Shown here piece by piece: positions 1-12,187 of a stretch of DNA of 64,000 bases. The stretch comes from Cyathus striatus. Lineage: Eukaryota > Basidiomycota > Agaricomycetes > Agaricales > Nidulariaceae. The stretch lies in the NCBI GenBank assembly GCA_025738555.1, contig JAOVFP010000009.1, positions 1,240,001 through 1,304,000 on the forward strand. Reading direction: 5' to 3'. Numbering within the stretch: the first letter of the stretch is position 1; each line of letters starts with the position of its first letter. A model generated the notes under the pieces. That model had not been told where the DNA came from. It did not search any database and worked only from the letters and a program-made list of their open reading frames with translations. Both the position numbers and the translations under genes were made by a program.

Positions 1-969
1 AAACGTGGGTATAACGGTCATGTGGGAGAGGCAGTGTATAGTAACGTGACCTTATTAGCACTGAGTTACTGTATTTGGAATTTAAATGTGACTAAGCATA
101 TGGCAAACGAGTTGCAAACAAGTCTGGATCAGCTGTTTTTGGAATCTTACTAAGCCATAATTCTTACTAAGCATCTTGAAAGGTTCTTGCCGCAACTTTG
201 CCACACTGTTGCTGATGCTCAGCCACCACTTCTCCTTTGCTCCTCCATTGCCCTTTCTTGAATTTTAACCTCACTATGATGCTGTATGCATTTTGGCACA
301 ATATTAATTTATTTTACTGATGTTTCGCATTTTTCTGCAGCTGCTGCACTATACTAAAATGTGTTTCTTCTTTTCTGCAAATGATTAGTAAGCTTCTTGA
401 AATATATTCTCACATGCACACATACTCAACCTCACTGCTGCACTGCTAACTGCTAACTGCTGTCCTCATCTTTTCTCAACACCTTCCCCTTTGAGTTGAC
501 ATTATATTTTTAATCTTTACACATAATAATGACACTATAAACAATTAATTTTCGCTTTTTCTGTGGGTACTGTAATTGTTTAAATAGAAGGGGGTAAGTA
601 TGTTATATAGGTAGAATAAAATGAAGAATATCAAACTAATAATAAAGTAATAAATTAACTGTAGTTAGGCAATGTGAGGGGTACAAGTATAGGTGTTCTT
701 CACATTACCTGTGACTAATACATAGGAATAATTAAAGAACACTTAGCAATGTGATAGATATAAAAAATGGGTAAGGGTACTGGGACCTTAGATTAGTAGG
801 TAAGGATCTGTAGTGGGTGGATGGTGTATGTATAATTATAATACTCATGGGTGTGGTGACATTTTAGAGTACTACACATATATACATGGGCATGGGCATG
901 GGTGATCTCTGATATGCTGTTCAACAAAGTAAATGACTAATCTTCTTGAAAAGGTGGTGTGCAATATAT

Positions 970-1057
970 ACATCATGGGTAGATATATTATACATCATGG
1001 GTAGATATATTATACATCATGGGTAGATATATTATACATCATGGGTAGATATATTCC
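970..1057. repeat. 22-bp tandem repeat, about 4 copies
   Basis: The phrase ACATCATGGGTAGATATATT recurs at 970, 992, 1014 and 1036 with an exact 22-base period and almost no divergence. It runs directly into the first GC-hairpin repeat. A diverged relative of the same phrase (ATATATTCCTCA) precedes the second hairpin copy near 2417. Confidence 0.9.
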
Positions 1058-1270
1058 TCACAGGTAAGCAGGGGGTTTGGGGGGCGCAGCCCCCCAAGAG
1101 AGAAAAAAAGCGGGGGTCTGGGGGCGCAGCCCCTCAGCCTAAAGAACTGGGATGAAGAAGCAGGGGGTCTGGGGGGCGCAGCCCCACAGCAAGCTGTCAT
1201 CTGTGTGGAGCGGAGGAGGGAGCCGACAGGCTCCCGTTCCCGTAGCGAAGCACAGGTGTAAAGCTTGTCT
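1053..1270. repeat. GC-hairpin dispersed repeat, copy 1
   Basis: About 215 bases, closely similar to 2419-2632. It holds three consecutive GC-rich hairpins of the type GGGGGCGCAGCCCC, separated by A-rich linkers, then a segment reading CTGTCATCTGTGTGGAGCGG and a final AAGCTTGT. It contrasts sharply with its AT-rich surroundings. It encodes nothing recognisable and is probably a non-autonomous mobile or multicopy element; the family is not identified. Confidence 0.75.
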
Positions 1271-2418
1271 ATATAGAAAGAGAGAAGGCATGGGAAGTGC
1301 CCGCGGATGGCAGGAGATTTTTAGCAGAAATTTAGAAATGATATCACGCTTTGCTGACTAATAAGAGGAAATCAAATGACTAAGCAAATTTATTACTAAG
1401 AGCAAGCATCTATAGACAAGGCGTGTGAATTTGGATTTAGATGGAGCGTGGGAAGTCTGTTTGGGAATAGCCGCAAATGGGGTGTTTGCGAGCATTTGCA
1501 GCGACTTAGATTTGGAAATAATTTGTTTTTGGAGGGAATGGATGAGATCTGATGAGATTGATGAGATCTGCAAACCAAAAAGAGAAATTAAATGACCAAG
1601 CAAGTGACTAAGCACGCCGGACAATAATGGTGTATATTTTTGTGGATATTAATGGCACTATAAAAATTAAAATATCGAATATTTATGGCTGCTGTAGTGA
1701 TTTATAGTGTATTTTTTAGAGATTGAGGTGTTGTGATGTTTTAATATGTGTGATTATAATGTGCTGGAATGTATAAAGATGTAGAATAAAAGATTTTAGT
1801 GTATGTGTGAATATTTTTGAATTGAGTGATAGGAGAATAGATATATAGGTGATGTAATTTAAGTATAAAAAATAATAGGTGCTCAATGTGGATGAATGTG
1901 TTTAGATATATAAACCACACAGATAGATATATTTCTGATGGGTAAGCTACAATAAATTAAAAGGAGCTCTAACTGATTGATACTATTGATCTCAAGGTAT
2001 AATTGAGAGATGTATCACTATAATGATTGGATATTATATATTTGATTAGGACTGTAGTAATTAATGGTTGAATTATGAATGTGTGTGGATGTGTGTAGCA
2101 AGGATGTGTGGAGATGTAAACAACTGCACACCTGTTTTGTGAGCAGGTTTACCAGTATTTTGCTTTGTTTCACAAGAAAGCCACATTTCATAGTGAAAAT
2201 TTAAGAAAGGGGTTGCTGAAATCAAGGTTGGTTGTGATGAAAAGATCATCTTATATATAATATATTATATATAAAAGGTAGATTGATAATGTAATTTATG
2301 AGTAATAGTGATGGATGTGATATATATGATATAACACATGGGCAGTATACAATATATAGAATATATACATCACAGGTATGTCTATAATCTACACAGTATA
2401 ATCAACACAGGTGTATAT

Positions 2419-2632
2419 ATTCCTCATGGGTTAGCAGGGGGTTTGGGGGGTGCAACCCCCCAAGAAGAAAAAAAGCGGGGGTCTGGGGGCGCAGCCCCTC
2501 AGTGTAAGGAACTGGGATTAAGAAGCAGGGGGTCTGGGGGGCGCAGCCCCACAGCAAGCTGTCATCTGTGTGGAGCGGAGGAGGGAGCCAACAGGCTCCC
2601 GTACCCGTAGCGGAGCACGGGTGTAAAGCTTG
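2419..2632. repeat. GC-hairpin dispersed repeat, copy 2
   Basis: Direct-orientation copy of the element at 1053-1270, differing by a small number of substitutions and small indels. The three GC hairpins and the AAGCTTGT end are kept. The conserved ends suggest a defined element rather than a random duplication. Confidence 0.75.
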
Positions 2633-3049
2633 TAGAGTTAAACATACACACTTCTACAGCATTGGTAAGTATTCTCACGCCACGAAGGCCCCGACTCCCG
2701 ATAACTTCCCGAAAAGTGGTTCTTCCCACCTCGATAAGTACTACATAAGTAGCTTCTACCAGTGTACGTATCCTTTCCTGGTCTTTCCTCTTTCTACGAA
2801 AAACGGCCTAAATTTCCGCCACCTTATTTCAATTTTAATTACATAGGTAATCGATTCCCGAAGGCAAGGTTACTAAATCACATTATCACATATTAGAGTA
2901 GACTGCCACTTTTGTGAAATTTGGCGTGGAATTTGGAATTTGACCTAGTTGCAGGTCCACTCTTCCAAGCAACTTTCACGTCTGGATGACAAAGGAATAG
3001 CCTAAGATGTGCAGAGTAGTGTCCAGAAATTCATTTACAGCGTTAGATA

Positions 3050-3890
3050 TAATGATCAATCACTCAGGTTTTCACTTCTGCATCACCTTTTACTTCAGAG
3101 CCCCTATTCGCGTTATCATATTCCGAACCCTTAAATTCTGAGTCTTCGCTAGCCCATTCTGTATTCACTTATGTCCGCAAAGGAACATCCTCCGTAACGA
3201 AGCGAATGGAACTTGTTCCGGGCTGTTCGTCCCCTCACAAATCCTATCCATATTTTGTCCCTCAGTTCTTCTGAGAGTCAGCAAAGGCTTAAGGAATTAC
3301 TTCCACATTTTGAATTGTATCAAACAACTGTGTAAAACATCGTTAGAGAAATTGTGGAGAATATTTTGTTACGAGTTCGTTGCACAAACAAGCGAATGCC
3401 TGATATCTCTTGGCTCAATTGAATACTATAGTAGGTCTGGTAAGTAACTTCCCTATGTGACTCCTATTGGACGTAACAAATACGCAGAAGGTTCTTTTTA
3501 TACGCTCGATGAAGATGAAGCTCCCACTTGGCGCCTCTGGTCTTATTTCATAAGTCCATAAATTTGGGACCTTGGTAAATATACAAGAATTTGCCACAAA
3601 CGACCGAGCTTCTTCGTGGGTTCCCATCGCTGCTACTAACCATTAACTTCTTCTCATACCTTAAAGATGTACAAGCTCTACATGCCCAGAGATCTATGCC
3701 AATTCAAAAGCAAAAGTAGAACACCCTGGTTCGCCATTCTGTGGTTGATGTAGCAAGAACTAATTGCAATATGGATGATACTGATAAAAATCAGTAAATT
3801 AAGACGAAAATGGGTTGATTTGACGGTAAGGCTATACACCTCCTTCCTCTGATTTATGAATGGCCCAGTAGAAACACCGACATTCAATGT
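3050..3890 (-). pseudogene. MFS transporter relic (C-terminal part)
   Basis: Reading the minus strand from about 3260 down gives EELRDKIWIGFVRGRTARNK and then EDVPLRT, a stop, VNTEWASEDSEF. These align with the C-terminus of the intact MFS transporter at 8737-11051 (PEDLKKGVEAGFVKSLRAVW and KDVPLRTTVDKKWANDQ). Further upstream, near 3870, GVSTGPFIN resembles the TITGPFISGG motif of that protein. The parts lie in different frames, carry stops and are much closer together than in a working gene, so this is a decayed and internally deleted copy. The similarity is short and was judged by eye. Confidence 0.5.
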
Positions 3891-4028
3891 GATGCAGAAA
3901 TTTGATGGATAGCTGTTGGCTCTAAACCCAGGATGTGATATTTGTAATCATAGTGTAACAGCGCAAAAGACAAATGATGTTGGTTCAGTCCTCTACTATG
4001 ATCTACGAGCTATCAGTGAGCCACCGCC

Positions 4029-5917
4029 TTACTTAATCTTACACTCAATCACAGATACCATCCCTCTAAGTGGATGTATGGCTTCGACTTCTAGACCAGC
4101 ATCTTTCAACAGCATTCTCCATTCACGCTAAAAGGTCCTTAGTCTCGCCCCCCACGAAATTGGTAATATATCAACGCACCTCGGTTCTCTCTAGCGCGTT
4201 TAACAGACCCATCATGTTATACCCAAGAGTTAGCGAAACATTGGCAAAAGCCCCGAAATTCTGAGGAATAAAAGGTGGAGGGGAGATTGGCGTGTAAGTA
4301 AAAGCACCCTTCAAGTCATCCAATTGCACCCCGTTTGACTCCGTATTCGAAGATGTGGAACAGGGTGCAACAACGACCTCGATTATCAGAACCTTCGCCT
4401 GGTTTCTATATCAGTAATGTTTCAACTGGCCCCCGTAAGCCATCGGATACTCACGCTGCGGTCTGCGACGTCTACAATGTTTTTAAGGATTTTTATCTAT
4501 GTTGGGTGAGTATATCGACGCTCAAGGACATTCAACGTTAAAAATGAGTGTATAACTCACGCATGCATCGTCAGACCAGTCATGTCTAAAAGGAAAACCT
4601 AAGTTAATCATCATCGATTAACACATTAGCGATCTGAAACGTACAATATGTACCGGAGCATATAAACATGGTTCGGTCCAATAATAGGCTGAGGTTCAAA
4701 GAAATTGTGTGGTATTGCTTTTATTCTACTGAGTTGACTAGGATCGGATAAGTTATCCTTAATGTTAGCATTTGCAAGCTTGACGACTTCTTCTAAATCC
4801 TGAATAACGAACTGAGCCTTTGGTAGCCTTCATCATAATTATGGGGAATTAGATGGCATTAATGCAACTTTTGAGATGACGTACTTTTTTACCAGCATAA
4901 TGGACAAGTTTCCCTTTCCTCCTCCTATATCGACAAATTTGTACGAATCAAATTTATTCCAAGCGTAGTCAGTTTCGAGTGGAACCTGATATGCATCTCC
5001 TATTGCCTAGAAGCCGTATCAATGTTAATAACCCATCAGTTACTATTCCATAACTGCAATTACCTGTATGGCTCCTGAGAATAGTTTGAGTTCGTCTGGA
5101 TGTTCCTTCATGTAGCCAAATACTGATTTATCCGTTTTGTATGCCAGCTGGAATGCAGCTTGGTCAGGACGTCTCGAATAGCGATACTCGCGATCGCTGT
5201 GAGTAATTTGATTCAAAGAAGCCATTGCTAACTTCGCCCTTCCTGGATTACTTTCATTTGGTCTCAATAAAAATCTATCGATACGAATGAGTTGTACACA
5301 CATTGCCCACTTCCTTCCAAGTTCACCCTCACGAAGCTCCAAAGCCAAACGAGTCAATGCGAAGACTCCTTCGGTGGTCTCGTGAAGCCATCCCTGCGCA
5401 GCCATGTAACGTAGAACAGTGCTAAGCTTGTTAGAATCGAGGTCTAAATCATTTTCCAGCGATTGTACGCTTAGTCCAATGGTAGGATTAGGTGCATTGC
5501 CTAGCATATCTAGTATTCCTGTTTTAATCAATATATCGAGACCACTTGTTTGAAGTACAGCAGATGACTGCTCTACAACCCGCTCATATGGTCTCTGTAT
5601 CAAATTACGGAGCTGACCCTGGTATAGTTCGTGTTACCATAGTAACGAAGGGAATATGACAAAGAATTGACCTACCATCGTTGCTACGAGGTACATATGT
5701 AAAGTTAGTACACATTTTTGCAGCATCGAGTAATCATACCTAAAGCTAGTTTTCTAGCTTCATGAAGTCGTGGAGGACAGATGAAGGTAGTGTCATCCAT
5801 AGGGTGTGGTTCTAGTGAGAAGTTACTGAACTGCGGAAGTTCGTGTGTCTTGATTTCATCTTGAATAGCATCAATAGCAAGATTCAAGGTCCTCCTGAGA
5901 CTCTCTAGTTCGTCCAT
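4029..5917 (-). CDS. O-methyltransferase (COMT-like), OMT1
   Basis: Probable SAM-dependent class II O-methyltransferase acting on a small hydroxylated molecule in the cytosol. It starts at MDELESLRRTLNLAIDAIQD; the homologous Met begins the paralogue at 22934, so the more upstream Met at 5959 is not preferred. Exon 5603-5043 is the winged-helix dimerisation domain (QRPYERVVEQSSAVLQTSGL, then LRYMAAQGWLHETTEGVFAL). The SAM motif EFVDIGGGKGNLSIMLVKKY lies near 4910-4970. The C-terminus (ERTE, REWRMLLKDAGLEVEAIH, MVSVIECKIK) requires an intron with donor GTGCGT and acceptor TTTTAG at about 4140-4195; this removes in-frame stops and is at the same place in OMT2. It appears intact. The exact substrate cannot be told from sequence. 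Confidence 0.85.
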
Positions 5918-6577
5918 GAGCAATAGGAGCAACAGGACAGCAAAGGTAAGTAAAGACACGTCTGCGATGGAGCAGGCTAAATACGAGTCGGTATAGATGC
6001 GTACTGATTGCTGATGGCCGTTTCAATTGACCATCTGAAGTCATTTCTGATCGACTGGACTAAGTACATGAACTTAACATAGATGCTAGTGATTATCAGG
6101 CGCTCATGTCCGAGTAGTTATCTAGAATCTAGATCATCAGGAATTCCGATGACATGCGAACACCATAAGTATTAACGTAGTATCGGCCCGCTTGAAGTAT
6201 GTCAAACCCGGGAATTTGGGTTCACACTCTTCCACATTGCACAACTTCTCAAGGCTTCGGAACTACAACTATAACATAACCCGGACCGGCTACCCGTCGG
6301 ACTCCGCGGTGCACCATGCAGGCTGTCATTGTTCGCAAAATGGTGCATGTGCAAGATTTTCATATGATTTATTGAAATGATTATTTAGCATGAGTATGAA
6401 AGTATCGAATCTAAACTCAAAGCTGTTGAACAACGATAACATCCCAATAAAGCGTCTATTACAATTAAGTATATATGTACATCACTTAAAGGCACTGAAT
6501 CAATCGATAATAAGACTCCGACTACCTGACTGCTTGTATATGCCTACGATATTCATAAGTAGATAATTTAGTCTTAT
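5918..6577. other. Intergenic, no gene seen
   Basis: Region between the start of OMT1 and the 3' end of the membrane-protein gene. A 62-codon open frame at 6192-6380 has no recognisable similarity. It would hold the OMT1 promoter, but no specific site stands out. Confidence 0.5.
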
Positions 6578-7816
6578 TTATACACGTGCATCCGAGATAC
6601 TAGTCGCGTGCTGTAGTTCTCCCTTCCTACTATCACCATCCTCCTTAGATGAAAACGAGTAATAGTCCTTCGATATTGCCAGTTGTACCGGAGTACGGGT
6701 GTTTGTCGTCCCTATGCCCGTTGTTGTCGAAGGAATATGGTCCATTTGCACTTCAAATTCAACAGTAGCAGAGGTCATTGTATATTCATTCGGCCTACTT
6801 TTTGAAGCGCGGATAATTATAAGGTTGAATGCTATACCGACGATTTGTTTTTCCTGATGTAGGTAACAGCATAAGAGAGCGTGATAAGCAATGACATCGA
6901 TATTAGAACGTACTACTTTGGATGCGACATAAAGGGCATTGCTTCGACAGGCATATGTTATAAATGTAATGATGACTGCAAGGGTGTACAAGAGACCAGA
7001 TTCAATAATACGTCGCATAACCTTCTTGAGTTCTGATGTTCTCTGATAGCCGGCGGACAAATATTTTGAATTCTGGCGATCAACAAACCAGATGCGCCCC
7101 ACAATCAAAGCTAAAAATGTATCAGAAATGTACAACAATATAGGACTGAGTGGTTTACATGTTGTCAGAAGATTTTGTATGATGGATAGTATCCAAAATG
7201 AACGATTTGGTGGTTCCAGTTTCCTCGCTGTAACAGTACCTGATGCGTGAAGTGTAGCTTGAATGTGAATAACAAAAGCCATGGATATTGTTGCTCCTAT
7301 CCATAGCAAAATAGATACAGTAATAATTCTCCATGAACGACTGTATACAATCCAACAGCGATATATCTGTATCAAAATTCAGTCAAAGGAAAGGATTGGG
7401 TGGCAGTACACAATACCAAGACCCCATCTCCTATGACTGTCTGAAGGAGAACTGTGGCGGACTGTGGATGAAGTCTCATCAGTGAATGAAATGGGTTATA
7501 CGGTTTATTTACTGACTGTTGTCAATGTTATCCAATTTCCCAGATCTGTGAATACAGCCGTTGCCCCACCAGGACGATTATCAAAAATGAAAGCTTGCAA
7601 ACACCACGTAAAATTGAGAAAAACGTCCAATGACGCGATAGAGAACAGGGTGGAGCCGATGATCAGCATTATCCAATTGATTCCTTCGCGTCTTCGCAAT
7701 TTCCCATCATTCGTAAGTAAGGAACGTAAGCAAAACGCGAAGGATGTAGCATTAACGCCATAGAATAAAGTCTCGAGAAATACCCCCGTTAGTTGATATC
7801 CCGGCAACGAGAACAT
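6578..7816 (-). CDS. Multi-pass membrane protein, DUF6534-like
   Basis: Three exons fit well. Exon 1 (7816-7517) begins MFSLPGYQLTGVFLETLFYG. A 45-base exon 2 (7461-7417) encodes SATVLLQTVIGDGVL, and exon 3 (7366-6578) continues IYRCWIVYSRSWR. Splice motifs are GTCAGT/CACAG and GTATTG/ACAG, both phase 0. Several hydrophobic helices are visible, and GIAFNLIIIRASK precedes a Ser/Thr-rich cytosolic-looking tail. This pattern (LxGDGVLIYRCW near the middle, IAFNLIIIR at the end) is the large Agaricomycete family of seven-helix proteins usually called DUF6534 and of unknown function. It lies between OMT1 and the MFS transporter on the same strand, but a role in that pathway is not shown. It could start in a further upstream exon. 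Confidence 0.7.
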
Positions 7817-8736
7817 ACTAGGGAGTTGATGATGGGCGTTTGTGTGAGGCCTAAGTCGGAACGGTGGTTACATACTTATTTGTTACTTATATTTCGTAGC
7901 CTGGAAATTGCGACAAACTTTAACAACCATCACCAAATTATTTATGTAACAACAATGTATGACCGGATTGTCCATTCGATCCAGCAACGAAAGTTGATGC
8001 TGCACTTTACCGAAGTATTCCCTTTCATATTATTCACGCATAAATATAGATTAATCAGCTTCTTAGACGTCCGCCCAGCATGGTGATGACACGCCAATCA
8101 GACACGAGTGCTCCCGCGACGCACCGCCCACCGCGGATAAGAAATGACTAACGTTGAAGGTGAGAAGAAATTACACGCTATGAGCTGCTATGAGGTGACA
8201 CTGATAGATATTGATCTCTCGGGGAGTAAGAGATAGATAATCATGTGCTCATGAAGCTAAATAACCTACTGTTATATCTCACGCCACGAGGTGATGTCCG
8301 TACGGTCGTGGTACAAACGTTTAAACTCTTTCGACATCTCCGTTTTAAAAATAACTTATCAAAAATGTCAAAAACAATGCAGTACTTGTCGTGAAGAAAA
8401 AGTGTAAGAATGCGTGCCTAACATTGTTCAGGTCTCACAGTCTCAGAAGAGAGTATTAATAGAGAACAGAAGACAGAATTTGTTACACAGTGTGCTAGCA
8501 TTGAGTTGGCTAGATCAAGGCTAGATAGACACCTAATAGGTCGATATCAGTCAAATTTCGAAGTCTATACATATCACTGTCAGTGGAACAGCTGCGGCGC
8601 TAAGCCGGATGGATCCACGCGCAAACAGCCGGAACATTTGAACAATTCATAGTAATTAATCAACAGCCGCATTTCAAGCAAGAGTGTATAGATTTAAAAA
8701 TTCGTTCTTCGATGTTGTACAGCACACTTATTGTAA
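7817..8736. other. Intergenic, no gene seen
   Basis: About 0.9 kb between the membrane-protein start and the MFS stop. A 97-codon plus-strand frame at 7793-8086 overlaps the start of the neighbouring gene and has no similarity I recognise. No repeat or RNA gene was found. Confidence 0.5.
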
Positions 8737-11051
8737 CTACAACTTACTCTTTCGGTTCTGCTTCAGTCTTCTCCCTGAGCTATTCTCATCATCCTGCTCT
8801 TTCTGGTCATTTGCCCATTTTTTATCGACAGTTGTTCGCAAAGGGACATCCTTCATAATGAATAGTGAAATGAACCCGATGGCAGCTATCACTTCTAAAG
8901 CCGTCCATACCGCGCGTAGACTCTTCACAAATCCGGCCTCGACACCTTTCTTCAGGTCTTCTGGTAGAGTGGAGATAATCGGTATTGCTGCGTATGAAAG
9001 CTGTACGCCTTGAGGGAACATTCTCAAGAATTCATCGGGTAAACGTTTCAACAAGAAATTTTGCATGATGCTACCAGTGATTGCTACGCTCCAAGCCTAA
9101 GTATGTGATAATTAGCATTTACTTTTTTAACATAAAATTGGAAGTGTCTCACCTGTGCAAAAATACGTAAAAACGCCAGCAATGCTATAGCCGGTGCATT
9201 CATTGTGACTGGGAGAGGTGCAAGAACAGAGAACTGCATTGGAGTTATCAAAACACAGCATCGCAAACATATACCGAGAAGCATTCACCGTTATTGAATA
9301 TAGGGATCCCATTCCAACACCAGATATAAGTTGATATAAAATTATCAGGCCAATGGAGGTGTTTTCGTTAATTGTTATAAGCAAGCCGACTCCTAGCAGA
9401 AGAGCACACCACCCAAAGAACATCTGAACGAGGACAGTATTAGTGGTAGCATGCAACAAATCTGAATGTATGTTTATACCACAGGACGATATTTTCCAGT
9501 TCTAGAGACAATTTGACCCTGTAGGATCGCAGAAGGAGAAATCGTAACAGCCCGAGCCAATACGTATAAGCCAGATAAAACGGGAGACGCTGTCTTGACA
9601 GACTGGAACCATGTTGGCCTACAAAACTGAACGATTAAATTTATTCACGTATATATGTAAGTAACTAAAACTCACAGGTAAACTAAAGCGAGTGTCAGTC
9701 TCAGCAAAAACAACGAAATAGATAATGCTTACATCCAACGCTGAACATTACAAACATGTGCAGAAATGCTCCAACGTAGCTGTGTGAGCTCGTAAGTCTT
9801 TTTTAACTAATAATCTATCTCTCACTCACCCGCATAGCGTTGTTCTATTAGATATGACAGTGGTTGGGATCTTTTATTTATATATATGTAAGTGCACCTA
9901 GGAATAGAAGGCTAGAGGATACTCACTACAGGTTTAGTTGGATATCTTGATTCATACAGAAGCGCAAACATAAAACCGACAAGTCCCACTACTAATGGGA
10001 CAATAATATGGGCGGAAGACCAAGGAAAACGGACACCACCCCATGTTATGGCCAACAGACAAGAGCAAGATGAACCAATGATAATTAAATTTCCACTGCA
10101 GATTTTTAATAAATTTAAGTTTAACTTCCGGTATGTGGGAAAAATACGAGCAGACATACAGCCAATCAATTTTTGATAATTTTGTCCAAACACTCTCGGG
10201 CACTGTCTTTACTCTTAAAAGTGTAAACACGCAAGCAAATGCAATACCAGCTAAGGGGAGGTTGATATCTGTTGATCTTATAGTCAATAGCGTCACCAAA
10301 CAGTATATCATACTTACAGAATATCCATCTCCATGAAGCTTTCTGAGAGAGGCCTCCGGAGATGAAAGGTCCAGTAATAGTTCCTAAAGCCCACATTCTA
10401 CAAATGTGTTAGCCTAGGGATATTCATAAGATACTAGTAGAGCAGTCAATTTACGAGCCGGTAATCCCGTTATATTTTCCCAACTCCCGAAGAGGTACAA
10501 TATCTGCAACGATCATAGCAGTCAGTGCTTCCACCATACCACCCCCAAGCCCTTGAATCGCTACATTCACAAATGGCTCAGCGTAAATGTGCCAAAAGCA
10601 GTTAATTCAAATTCGTACCTCTTCCAACGATTAGAGTTGTCATCGAGTGCGCAGATGCCGATACGGCTGAGCCAGCTGCAAATATTATTATTCCAGTAAG
10701 AATAACAGGTCGTCTGCCGAATATCTCTGCAAGATTTCCATTCAAAGGCATGCATGCTGCCGAAGACAAAGAGTAAGCTGCTGTAACCCATGTGAAGTCT
10801 TCTCCGTTGAGCTCATGTACGATAGTTGGCGCAGCCGTAGCAATTCCTCCCTGTAGCCCAGTGGTATTATTATGTATAACAAAATGCTACCCTATCTAAG
10901 ACAAACTTACAAGATCAAGAGCCGAGAGCAGAATACAGCTGCATAACGACAAAAATATTAACCAAAATCGAAGGTCTCTTTTGAAGTGGTATTCTTCAGG
11001 TGCTTGAGGACACTGCTCTTTTGGTTCCACTGAATTATCGGACTTTGGCAT
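8737..11051 (-). CDS. MFS transporter (14-helix, DHA2/FUS6 type)
   Basis: Probable proton-driven exporter in the plasma membrane. The start at 11051 reads MPKSDNSVEPKEQCPQAPEE, followed by the first helix (FWLIFLSLCSCILLSALDL). Diagnostic segments follow across many short introns: APTIVHEL and DFTWVTAAYSLSS, then NLAEIFGRRPVILTG (loop 2-3 signature), ALGTITGPFISGGLSQKASW (motif C), a central helix pair near 10190-9912, and GVGMGSLYS. Close to the end, ALLAFLRIFAQ joins AWSVAITGSIMQNFLLKRLP. The C-terminus is polar and basic (SGRRLKQNRKSKL). No disruption was seen. Position beside the halogenase and OMTs suggests it exports the cluster product or a toxic intermediate; that is inference. Confidence 0.85.
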
Positions 11052-11689
11052 AACTGGGACGTGCTGGACTGTTGTTCAGAAAGGGAAGCAAGGTGAAGTG
11101 CATCGCCTCTAATAAAACTCATTATCATTTCTCGCCATTGATTGCAAGCTGCATTCTTCCCGGTCAGAGATGGTTCTTCTGCTTCTATTTTATCATGAAG
11201 AAGCATGGAAGAGATATACCGCATGTCCCACATTTATTCTAGTCTCCGGTAGCACTTACGAAGGACATATCTCCGAGGTGATACCCGAGCCTCTATTCAC
11301 AGAGCACCCGGAGCAGTGGTTCTTAATATAACAGAGCATGCGGCGTGACTCTGAGAACTATGAACCATAATAATCATAAACCACTGATTACAACCAGCAT
11401 CCATATGCTACGTGAGCGTGTGCACGAGATATATTTAAATGAATACAGTACGTGCACCTCGAAATGGTATTGAAAAGCGTTAAAGGTAACCTTTTTTTGG
11501 CGTCAGAAGACCTGCTGGAGAGGTTGCAGTATTAGAATGATGCAGTTCGAAGTAATAGAGGTACCAACACGTCCAGAAGTCGAGTTAATTGAGTAGAAGA
11601 GTACCTCGAGAGGAAAATACTGAGCAGAGAAGTTGAAATCTGTACAGCAATACTCTAAGTGGCATGGCATTCGACAGTACTTACTGTTC
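11052..11689. other. Intergenic between MFS and halogenase genes
   Basis: Divergent promoter side of the MFS gene. Nothing coding is recognised; an open frame at 11233-10958 on the minus strand overlaps the MFS start in another frame. No conserved motif is obvious. Confidence 0.45.
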
Positions 11690-12156
11690 TACCAACACAC
11701 ATGCTTTTGGGAATACAGCGGTGGTCCCCAGAGGCCGTGATACCACCATTCATACACACAGATTCTGGATCTCCTGAGGCAGTGGAGCGCTTCAACATTA
11801 TATGAGAACTTTGATATCGAATAGGAAGCTTCGAGCTTCTACCCGATCATGGGCTTCAAGGCGTATTGTTAATTCGCAGTTGCATACCAGTTATTCATGA
11901 CGGATATGGAAATATGGATGTCGGGCTCCATATGTGTTATTCTGTTAAATATCTTATGCTTCCCGCTGATGTGATGAACACCGTGGAAATGTACAACGCC
12001 CACTGTTGTTCCGAATCAGCTTCCAAGGAACTATCTCAGTTTGTAAACAGCGCCGTATCAAGCATGAATCAAACCATAAAGAAAGGAAGGTTCCGAGACT
12101 TTACTCGTCAACTTAAGTCGATATTGTGTCGACATATAAGCAGTGGCTTATTGTAG
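11690..12156 (+). pseudogene. Possible carnitine acyltransferase relic
   Basis: A plus-strand frame at 11866-12156 reads IPVIHDGYGNMDVGLHMCYS and later SASKELSQFVNSAVSSMNQT. The DGYG...CYS pattern followed by a helical segment resembles the C-terminal part of choline/carnitine O-acyltransferases. Upstream, LLRQWSASTLYENFD in another frame is loosely like the HxxxSTS region of that family. Frames are broken and the rest of the enzyme is missing. The match is short, so it could be chance. Confidence 0.3.
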
Positions 12157-12187
12157 TAAAACCTCCAACAGTTGAACAAGTTTGCCA

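Larger units (their letters stand above)
1..3050. other. AT-rich gene-free region with repeats
   Basis: No protein family is recognisable on either strand. The sequence is AT-rich and studded with short recurring phrases such as ACTAAGCA and CTTCTTGAAA. It carries a 22-bp tandem repeat and two copies of a GC-rich hairpin repeat, listed separately. The short reading frames here are repeat-derived or random. It could be subtelomeric or repeat-island DNA, but no telomeric repeat is visible. Confidence 0.6.

Noticed and set aside
5918..5959. Longer OMT1 start with a hydrophobic leader (MSLLTFAVLLLLLL)
   Set aside because: The paralogue OMT2 begins at the MDELESLR Met, and a leader peptide is not expected for this cytosolic family.
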